Assembly (NCBI GenBank): GCA_017650085.1
Contig: JAGCFN010000194.1
Span: 1-50,135, forward strand
DNA: 50,135 bases
Direction of reading: 5' to 3'
Origin: Bacteroidaceae bacterium
Lineage (GTDB): Bacteria > Bacteroidota > Bacteroidia > Bacteroidales > Bacteroidaceae
Below are positions 40,596 through 47,304 of this stretch, piece after piece (position 1 is the stretch's first letter; the number at the start of each line of letters is the position of its first letter). Under the pieces are notes generated by a model. That model made no database searches. It saw only the letters and a program-made list of their open reading frames with translations, and was not told where the DNA came from. Position numbers and translations under genes: made by a program.

Positions 40596-41954
40596 TCACT
40601 TGCCTCCGCCGCCGAGGGCGATATAGAGCGCAATAATAGCTTGGCTGCCACTATACATGTTCATGGCTTCGCTGAGCTGGGCACGGAGCAGCGACTCCTG
40701 GGCTGTGAGCACTTCCAGATAACTGGCCTTGCCGTTGTCCATCAGTTCGTGAGTGCCTGTATAAGCCTCGTGCAACACATCAACCTGTTTATGGTAGTAC
40801 CCGTGCTTCTCGACGGCGGTCTGATAGTCCGCAAGGGCTTCGTTCACTTGGTTGCCGGCATCGATGACGGTCTGCACGTAGGCGCCCTTCATGTCTTCCT
40901 GTGCCAGCTTGGCAATCTTCAGGTTAGCCTTCAGCTTCCCTTGTGAGAAGATGGGCTGCGCGAGCTGTCCCATGGCATTGAGCAAGAGGCTTCCCGGATT
41001 CATGACAGCTCCGCCGCCATTGTTTGTCCAGCCAATCAATCCTGAGAGGGTGATGTTTGGGAAGAAAGCAGAACGGGCAACTTGTGTGTTGTAGAAGGCC
41101 TCTTCCATGACATAGTTTGCCATGCGGATGTCGGGGCGATTCTCCAGCAACTGTGCCGACACTCCTTGAAACAACTTTTGCGACAGAGCATATTTGCCCC
41201 ACTTGCTGCGTTCGATGTGTCTGGGCGAAACAGCCTGAAGGCGGCAGATGGCATTCTCTACACTTTGGATGTTGCGGCGTGTGTCAGCAATCTGCGTCTT
41301 GATATCGAGCCACGATGCCTCCATCTGGTTGACAGCGGTGGAGTATGACTTGCCGTTCTCCCATAGCGCCCTTTGAGTGTCGAGCGAAGCACTCCATAGG
41401 CTGTCCGTCTGGATAAGGATTTCCAGCTGTTTGTCGAGCACCTGCAACATGCTGTACTGCTGGGCGACGGTGCTGACGAGATTCGAGTGAACGACATTCT
41501 CATAGCATTGTGCCTGCAGCACGACCGCCTTCGCAGCACGCTTTCTGTTCGTTATGGAGCCGAATGCCTCCACCTCCCAGTTTATTTGCAACGGCAAGCT
41601 ATAGCCCTTGAAGGCCTTGTTGTAGTCGAAGCTTGATATCGTCCCCTGCGGAGCAAAGCTGAGCGAAGGCAGGTATGCAAGCTTGGCTGCTTTCAGCGAT
41701 GCCTCGCTTTGCTCCACAGCAATTCGGGCAGAGGCCAGGTCTGTATTATTGGACAGCACCTGCTCAATGAGTTGCTGCAACAGCGGGTCGGTGAAGAACT
41801 CACGCCATGAGAGTGGCGCCTCGGCGGTAGCAGCACTGGGGGCACCAATGACGTCGGCCGGGATTTCATTCTTCTGTTCGTACTTCTCATATAAGCCGCA
41901 GCTCGTGAACAACATGCCCATGGCTGCAATAAGGATTATATTCTTTTTCTTCAT
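40596..41954 (-). CDS. Outer membrane efflux channel (TolC/NodT-type lipoprotein)
   Basis: A 452-residue outer-membrane factor of an RND pump. The lipoprotein signal MKKKNIILIAAMGMLFTSC gives lipidated Cys19. Two OEP repeats follow (about 55-240 and 255-448) with long helical segments, for example LASARIAVEQSEASLKAAKLAYLPSLSFAP and SYLEVLTAQESLLRAQLSEAMNMYSGSQAIIALYIALGGG. Third gene of the operon, 85 bp after the RND gene across an octamer-repeat spacer. The exported substrates are unknown. Confidence 0.93.
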   Translation of the reverse strand: MKKKNIILIAAMGMLFTSCGLYEKYEQKNEIPADVIGAPSAATAEAPLSWREFFTDPLLQQLIEQVLSNNTDLASARIAVEQSEASLKAAKLAYLPSLSFAPQGTISSFDYNKAFKGYSLPLQINWEVEAFGSITNRKRAAKAVVLQAQCYENVVHSNLVSTVAQQYSMLQVLDKQLEILIQTDSLWSASLDTQRALWENGKSYSTAVNQMEASWLDIKTQIADTRRNIQSVENAICRLQAVSPRHIERSKWGKYALSQKLFQGVSAQLLENRPDIRMANYVMEEAFYNTQVARSAFFPNITLSGLIGWTNNGGGAVMNPGSLLLNAMGQLAQPIFSQGKLKANLKIAKLAQEDMKGAYVQTVIDAGNQVNEALADYQTAVEKHGYYHKQVDVLHEAYTGTHELMDNGKASYLEVLTAQESLLRAQLSEAMNMYSGSQAIIALYIALGGGGK

Positions 41955-41961
41955 TTCTTTC

Positions 41962-42033
41962 GTTCTTTCGATATTTCGACATTTCGTTATAACGTCATTT
42001 CGTTGTTCCGTTATAACGTTATTCTGTTATGAC
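41962..42033. repeat. Degenerate 8-bp tandem repeat in the RND/OMF spacer
   Basis: Nine octamers in exact phase on the plus strand: GTTCTTTC, GATATTTC, GACATTTC, GTTATAAC, GTCATTTC, GTTGTTCC, GTTATAAC, GTTATTCT, GTTATGAC. They fill the 85-bp spacer up to 8 bp from the OMF start codon. GTTATAAC is self-complementary. Confidence 0.8.
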
Positions 42034-42039
42034 GAATCC

Positions 42040-45000
42040 TTACTTCTCTACTTCCTTTCCCTGGAACCTCTCGTGCAGGTTTTGGAACACGATGAAGAAG
42101 GCAGGCACGACGAAGAGCAATGCAATAGTGCCGATGCTCATGCCGCCGATGACGCCAATGGCAAGGGCACGGTTGCCGTTAGCTCCTGCGCCGCCTTCAA
42201 TGACAAGGGGTATCATGCCGATAATCATCGTGAGCACCGTCATCAGGATGGGACGCAGGCGTTCCTGGCAGGCAGCGAAGGCAGCGTCCTTGATGCTCAT
42301 GCCCTGGGCGTGACGCTCAGAGGCAAACTCCGTAATCAGGATGGCTGTCTTCGCAAGCAAGCCAATCAGCATGATGACACCCGTCTGCAGATAGATATTG
42401 TTGTCCATGCCTGGGATTTGCTGCGTATAGCCGAAGTAGGCAAACGCGAAGGCTCCCATCAGTCCGAAGGGCACGCTTAGTAGCACGGCCATCGGCGTGA
42501 ACCAGGAGTTATAAAGGGATGCCAAGATGAGGTAAATCAGGATGGCACAGATGACGTAGATGAGGGCCGTAGCATTGGAACCCGAAGCCTCTTGCAACTC
42601 ACGCGACATGCCGCTGAACTCATAGGTGGCCGTGGAGGGCATCTCCTCCTTGAACACCTCGGCAATGGCCTTGTGTGCGTCGCCTTCGGTGTAGCCGCTA
42701 CCTGGGGTAACGGGGCAGGTGATGCTCTGGAAGAGGTTGAAGTGTTCGATGTTGGCCGGGCCTACTATCTCCTTCAGCGAGACGAACTCCGAGATGGGTG
42801 CCATCTTGCCGCCTTTCACCTGAACGAAGATATTGTTGAGCGACGACGGGTCGAGGCGATATTCGGGCGAGGCGGCGGTCATGATACGATAGACCTTTCC
42901 ATACTGGTTGAAGTTCCCAACGTAGGCGCCACCACAGAAAGCGCCGAGCGTGTTGAGCACGTCAGCCGGCGACACACCAGCGCGGTCGCATTGGGTAGCA
43001 TCGACATCGACCTGATATTTTGGGTAGCGCTCGGAATAGGTGGACATAGCGGAGGCAATCTCGGGACGCTCAGAGAGCTTGGCCAGGAAGTGCTCGGTTT
43101 GCTTGGCAAACTCCGACAGGTTGCCGTCGGTGGGGTCTTCCACCACGAGCATCACGCTGTTGCTCGTACCGTAACCAGGAATCTGAGGCATCTGGAAGGG
43201 GAATACCAGCGCGTTCTTGATATCCATGCAATCGTAGTAGAATCGTCCTGCAACGAGGTCAATCAGATGGTTCACGCCAGGGCGTTCGTCCCAGTTCTTC
43301 AGACGAACAACCAGCGTGGCAAAGTTGGAGCCTTCACCCGAGACAATGCCAAAGCCACAGCAGACAGCGAAGCTCTCCAGTTCGGGAATTTTCTTCACCT
43401 TCTCTTCCACTTTCTTCAAAATCTCACGAGTCTGCTGCAATGTGGTGCCTTCTGGTGTTTGCACCTCAGCCAAGAACACGCCTTGGTCCTCCTGCGGCAC
43501 GAGACCTGACGGCAGGCTTCTCATGAAGAACACGAGCAGCACGGCAGCCACAGCCAATAGACTCCATGACAGGATGGGGCGCTTGATGAACTTGCCGACG
43601 GCCTTCGAGTACTTATTGTAGATGGCATTGTAGCTCGCCTCGTAAGCTTTCTTTGTGTAGTAGTTCAAGTTCTTGCCTTCCTTTCCCTTCGTCACTTTCA
43701 TCATGATGGCGCATAGGGCTGGACAAAGCGTGAGGGCTGATACGCACGACAGGCCGACGGACGAGGCAATCGTCACGCCGAACTGGGTGAAGAACGTGCC
43801 TGAGGTGCCCGGCATGAACGTTACGGGGATAAACACAGCCATGAACACCAGCGTACACGACACGACGGCTACCGACACCTCGTTCATGGCTTGGCGGGTT
43901 GCTTCGCGAGCATCTGAGACGCCATTCTCCATCTTAGCCATGACAGCCTCTACCACGACAATGGCATCGTCCACCACTGTGCCGATGGCCAGCACAAGGG
44001 CAAAGAGCGTCAGGATGTTGAGAGAGAAACCTGCTAACTTGACGATGGCAAAGGTGCCCAGCAGCGAAACGATAATCGAGATGGATGGGATGATGGTGGC
44101 CTTGAAGTTCTGCAGGAAGAAGTACACCACGAGTACAACAAGGATGATGGCTATGATGAGCGTCTCGACCACGTTGTGTATGGCAGCAAAGAGGAAGTCG
44201 TCGCTGGTCATCATGGTCACGAACTCCAGTCCGGCCGGCATCGTTGCCTTCATTTCCTCGAAGGTCTTGTTGATGCGGGCATTGACCTCTGTGGCATTGG
44301 CGCCTGGGGCTTGGAACACCATGAAGAGGGCGCCGGGCTTGTCCTGAATGTTAGATGTGTAGTTGTAACTCATCGCGCCTATCTCCACATCGGCCACGTC
44401 GCTCAGGTGCAGCAAGTGACCGCCGTCGCTGGTGCGCAGCACGATGTCATTGAATTCTTCGATAGTCTTGAGCGTTCCCTTGTACTCCATCGAGTACTGG
44501 TAGGCATTCTTTGACTGCTCGCCTAAAGAACCCGGGGCAGCGACAAAGCTCTGAGTTCCGATGGCATTGAACACATCATTGGGCGTCAGGCCGTATTGTG
44601 CCATCACGTCGGGCTTCATCCAGATGCGCAGGGCGTATGTGTTGCCCAAACTCTGAACGTTGCCCACGCCGGTGATACGCATCAAGCGCGGCTTGATGTT
44701 GATGTCCACATAGTTCGAGACGAAATCCTCGTCGTACTTGCCATCGGCACTCTTCACAGCAAATATCTGCAGGATATTGCTTTGTTGCTTCATCACTTGC
44801 ACACCTACCTTGTTCACCTCGGCAGGCAGCAAGGCCAAGGCTCTTGTCACGCGGTTCTGCACGTTCACGGCAGCCATGTCGGCATCGACGCCCTGCCGGA
44901 AATAGACATTGATGCTGACATAACCCGACGATGATGCCTTTGAGGTCATGTAGGTCATGTCTGTCACACCGTTGATGGCCTCTTCGAGGGGCTGGATGAC

Positions 45001-45183
45001 GGACTTCATTACCGTGTTCTGGTCGGCACCGGAGTAGGAGGTCGAGATGAGCACAGTGGGCGGTGCAATGTCGGGATACTGTTCTACTGCCAGTGTGCTC
45101 ATAGAGATGTAGCCCACCAGCGCTATTACAATCGAGATGGCGCATGCCATCACGTATTTGTCGATAAATATGTTGTTCTTCAT
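42040..45183 (-). CDS. RND multidrug efflux pump, inner-membrane subunit (AcrB/HAE1-type)
   Basis: A 1047-residue proton-driven pump of normal family length, with twelve membrane segments in two halves. The N-terminal FIDKYVMACAISIVIALVGYISM is followed by porter-domain motifs, the proton-relay Asp pair in VVDDAIVVVEAV (Asp405, Asp406), and the TM10 Lys region LIGLLAKTAILITEFA. Cluster order is membrane fusion protein, RND, outer-membrane factor, typical of Bacteroidetes tripartite pumps. No regulator gene is adjacent, so control is not evident. Confidence 0.96.
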   Translation of the reverse strand: MKNNIFIDKYVMACAISIVIALVGYISMSTLAVEQYPDIAPPTVLISTSYSGADQNTVMKSVIQPLEEAINGVTDMTYMTSKASSSGYVSINVYFRQGVDADMAAVNVQNRVTRALALLPAEVNKVGVQVMKQQSNILQIFAVKSADGKYDEDFVSNYVDINIKPRLMRITGVGNVQSLGNTYALRIWMKPDVMAQYGLTPNDVFNAIGTQSFVAAPGSLGEQSKNAYQYSMEYKGTLKTIEEFNDIVLRTSDGGHLLHLSDVADVEIGAMSYNYTSNIQDKPGALFMVFQAPGANATEVNARINKTFEEMKATMPAGLEFVTMMTSDDFLFAAIHNVVETLIIAIILVVLVVYFFLQNFKATIIPSISIIVSLLGTFAIVKLAGFSLNILTLFALVLAIGTVVDDAIVVVEAVMAKMENGVSDAREATRQAMNEVSVAVVSCTLVFMAVFIPVTFMPGTSGTFFTQFGVTIASSVGLSCVSALTLCPALCAIMMKVTKGKEGKNLNYYTKKAYEASYNAIYNKYSKAVGKFIKRPILSWSLLAVAAVLLVFFMRSLPSGLVPQEDQGVFLAEVQTPEGTTLQQTREILKKVEEKVKKIPELESFAVCCGFGIVSGEGSNFATLVVRLKNWDERPGVNHLIDLVAGRFYYDCMDIKNALVFPFQMPQIPGYGTSNSVMLVVEDPTDGNLSEFAKQTEHFLAKLSERPEIASAMSTYSERYPKYQVDVDATQCDRAGVSPADVLNTLGAFCGGAYVGNFNQYGKVYRIMTAASPEYRLDPSSLNNIFVQVKGGKMAPISEFVSLKEIVGPANIEHFNLFQSITCPVTPGSGYTEGDAHKAIAEVFKEEMPSTATYEFSGMSRELQEASGSNATALIYVICAILIYLILASLYNSWFTPMAVLLSVPFGLMGAFAFAYFGYTQQIPGMDNNIYLQTGVIMLIGLLAKTAILITEFASERHAQGMSIKDAAFAACQERLRPILMTVLTMIIGMIPLVIEGGAGANGNRALAIGVIGGMSIGTIALLFVVPAFFIVFQNLHERFQGKEVEK

Positions 45184-45187
45184 TATT

Positions 45188-45227
45188 GAGATAACGATAT
45201 TGCGTTACTACGTTATGACGAAATCAC
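45188..45227. repeat. Degenerate 8-bp tandem repeat in the MFP/RND spacer
   Basis: Five octamers in phase: GAGATAAC, GATATTGC, GTTACTAC, GTTATGAC, GAAATCAC. They fill the 49-bp spacer and belong to the same family as 41962-42033 (GTTATGAC is shared). Confidence 0.7.
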
Positions 45228-45232
45228 GGGGC

Positions 45233-46339
45233 TCAGAACAGGACTCGTTGGCCTTCTGTCACGTTGTTTGCACCGATGGTCACAATCTTGTCTCCCTCAT
45301 TCAGGCCGCTCCTGACAATACAATCCTTGCCGTTGCCGACATCTTCTGTCTTCACGTCGATGGCAGTTGCGGTGCTGTCAGCCTTAACCATATATACCAG
45401 CGATTTGTCCTGCATGCGCACTACGGCTTCCAGAGGTATTACTATCACGTTGCTCTCTGCATAAGGCAGCACCACCGTGCCTTGAACACCCGAGTAGAGA
45501 TGCCCGTCGGGATTGGGGAACGAGGCCTTGCAAGCCAGCGAGCCTGTAGTCGCATTAACTACGCCCGTCAAGCTCGTGATGCGTCCTTTATGGGGATATT
45601 CAGTTCCACTCTTCATGACAAACGTCACATCGGGCAAGCTGGCCAAGTATTTATCCTTGTCGGCACTCGACATGCCCGACTGCACCAGCTCTTCGCTGAT
45701 TGCCTCCGTCACGGAGAACTCAGCATCCATCGTCGTATTGCCACTCAGCATGGTTAGTTGCGACATGGGCGACACCTGGTCGCCTGCACGGACAGGAATC
45801 TCGCCGATGATACCTGTAACGGGAGCTGTAATAGTGCAGAAGCCCAGATTCACCTTTGCACGGTTGACCGAATCACGAGCTTGAGCCACAGCTGCCTGTG
45901 CCTGACGATAGGCATTGGCCGAGTTGTCGAGCATGTAGCGGCTTACTATCTGCTTGTCAAAAAGGTTCTTGTTCGATTCGTATTCTAGCTTAGCACTGTT
46001 CTCGTTAGCGAGTGCTGCCTCAAGGTTGGCCTGAGCTGCCTCGAGGTCCAACTGGGCATTGCGCGAGTCAATGACGAAGAGCGTCTGCCCCTTCTTCACG
46101 AGCTGGCCTTCGCTGACGCATATTTTCATCAGCTGGCCGCTCACTTGCGGCGAGATGTTCACGTCGGCCTTGCCCTTCATCTTAGCGCTGAATTTCACGG
46201 GCATTGTGATGTCTTGTTTCTTTACTGTCAACGTCTCAAACGATGATGGAACTTCCTTGGGCATGTCAATGCCGCACGATGCCATTCCAACAATCGTGCC
46301 GAACATGCAAACCCATTTTGCAAAAAACTTGTTGTTCAT
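45233..46339 (-). CDS. RND efflux periplasmic adaptor (membrane fusion lipoprotein, AcrA-type)
   Basis: A 368-residue lipoprotein (MNNKFFAKWVCMFGTIVGMASC, lipidated Cys22). Domains in order are barrel-sandwich/lipoyl halves (VNISPQVSGQLMKICVSEGQLVKKGQTLFVID and NLGFCTITAPVTGIIGEIPVRAGDQVS), an alpha-hairpin (about 95-165), a beta-barrel and the membrane-proximal domain. It bridges the RND pump to the outer-membrane channel. First gene of the operon; a -7 box (TATTTTTG, 46628-46621) lies about 280 bp upstream. Confidence 0.94.
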   Translation of the reverse strand: MNNKFFAKWVCMFGTIVGMASCGIDMPKEVPSSFETLTVKKQDITMPVKFSAKMKGKADVNISPQVSGQLMKICVSEGQLVKKGQTLFVIDSRNAQLDLEAAQANLEAALANENSAKLEYESNKNLFDKQIVSRYMLDNSANAYRQAQAAVAQARDSVNRAKVNLGFCTITAPVTGIIGEIPVRAGDQVSPMSQLTMLSGNTTMDAEFSVTEAISEELVQSGMSSADKDKYLASLPDVTFVMKSGTEYPHKGRITSLTGVVNATTGSLACKASFPNPDGHLYSGVQGTVVLPYAESNVIVIPLEAVVRMQDKSLVYMVKADSTATAIDVKTEDVGNGKDCIVRSGLNEGDKIVTIGANNVTEGQRVLF

Positions 46340-46767
46340 TTCTCTTTATTGATGTTATACTTATATATTCAAGCTTCCCACGTTTAAATTAACCACAGAT
46401 GAAGCAGATTAATCAGATTAAGCCGATGCCGAGTGTCCGAATGGGGAATGCGTCTTGTAGGACAGCCCCACACGATAACTCGACCGTACCTGCATAGCGA
46501 AAATATCTGTGAATGGAATGTCTGTGGTTCACAATAGGTATTAGATTAGTATCAGTCCCCAACCAGTCGTTAGACCAACACATTGTTGCTGTAAGTCCTA
46601 TTCCTGTGGGAAATCGACTACAAAAATACAAAATAAAAGTATAAAGTCGAAAAATTAGAGTAGAAAGATTTGACTTTTTGCATAAAAATATGTGCTTTTG
46701 AAAGCAAAAGTGATTTTAAGGTTTAAAGATATGAGGTTGTCATCTCGGTTTTGAGTAGGGCAGCGAG
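46340..46767. other. Gene-free leader/spacer upstream of the efflux operon
   Basis: No credible gene. It contains an AGATTAATCAGATTAA-type short repeat at about 46400-46425 and the AT-rich promoter area around 46621-46700. A 72-codon ORF on the minus strand here has no recognisable protein features. Confidence 0.55.
46621..46628 (-). promoter_or_regulatory. Candidate -7 box for the efflux operon
   Basis: TATTTTTG on the minus strand fits TAnnTTTG in an AT-rich region. It would give a leader of about 280 nt. No TTTG at the standard -33 position, so this is tentative. Confidence 0.35.
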
Positions 46768-46899
46768 GAGACATCACGTTCCTGGCATTCCAGCATCACG
46801 TGCTTAGTTCTCTAACGACACGTGGATAGTTTCTCATTTTCACGTGTGAAGTTCCCTGACTTCACACGTGATGTTTTCATACATCCCGGCATGTGTTCC
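46768..46899 (+). repeat. 22-bp tandem repeat array 5 (CACGTG core)
   Basis: Six 22-bp segments in exact phase (46768, 46790, 46812, 46834, 46856 and 46878 starts). Three contain CACGTG near the centre (CATCACGTGCTTAGTTC, GACACGTGGATAGTTTC, TTCACGTGTGAAGTTCC). The right edge is GTT-Py-Py rather than GTTTGC. It lies between the efflux promoter and the hairpin at 46953-46995. Confidence 0.82.
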
Positions 46900-46952
46900 A
46901 TCGGCATCTTCTTTCAGAAAGTGCATCCAAGTAGTAATACAAGAGCATTAAT

Positions 46953-46995
46953 GCAGAAAAGGGCTTGTCATTTCATTGACACAGCCCTTTTCTGC
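46953..46995 (-). terminator. Long hairpin downstream of the small peptide gene
   Basis: GCAGAAAAGGGCT (46953-46965) pairs perfectly with 46983-46995. An inner TGTCA/TGACA extends the stem to 18 bp with one bulge. It lies 23 bp after the stop codon of the 64-residue ORF on the minus strand. It lacks a long T-run, so function as a terminator is inferred. Confidence 0.55.
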
Positions 46996-47018
46996 CGATA
47001 AATGAGGAGAGGACGGCC

Positions 47019-47213
47019 TTATTCGCTCCATCCGTGTTCCCAAATGTTGTATTCCTTAACGCGGGCCTCCGTATCGCCGCTGCTGGCACCGCCGTTCACA
47101 AAGTCGGCATTGCCGCCTATATCCTTATTTGTGAGCCTGCTTTCAGTCAGCAAGCTTGACTGGTGCTGCAGTGTCACGTTTAGCATCTCAGGCTCTTTGT
47201 ATGTCTTTTTCAT
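47019..47213 (-). CDS. Small hypothetical protein (64 aa) with MKKTYKEPEM start
   Basis: A 64-residue soluble peptide: MKKTYKEPEMLNVTLQHQSS, a middle segment with LLTESRL, then a Gly/Ala/Ser/Asp-rich tail ending in NIWEHGWSE. It has no signal peptide, membrane segment or cysteine. Short proteins beginning 'MKK.Y..P.M' followed by a Gly/Asn/Asp-rich, tryptophan-containing end recur near surface-protein genes in Prevotella and Bacteroides in my experience; I know no function. The start at 47213 is preferred over 47255 because the KKTYKEP beginning is the recurrent one and because the 47255 extension is encoded by the heptamer-repeat spacer. It lies 91 bp downstream of the BspA-like gene. Confidence 0.65.
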   Translation of the reverse strand: MKKTYKEPEMLNVTLQHQSSLLTESRLTNKDIGGNADFVNGGASSGDTEARVKEYNIWEHGWSE

Positions 47214-47224
47214 TGTCTTATTCA

Positions 47225-47304
47225 AATTAATTTGATGACTATGGACTACAGACAACAGGTTATAGACATTCTACTTCTGTCCGTTGACTGTTGTTCGTTG
47301 TCAA
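47225..47304. repeat. Degenerate 7-bp repeats upstream of the small peptide gene
   Basis: On the minus strand, heptamers such as GACAACG, AACAACA, GTCAACG and CTGTTGT, CTGTAGT, CCATAGT follow each other in phase across the 91-bp spacer. It resembles the heptamer tracts at 17159 and 47398. Confidence 0.55.

Noticed and set aside
46413-46631. 72-codon ORF in the efflux-operon leader
   Set aside because: No signal peptide, domain or homologous-looking segment, and it overlaps the AT-rich promoter area.
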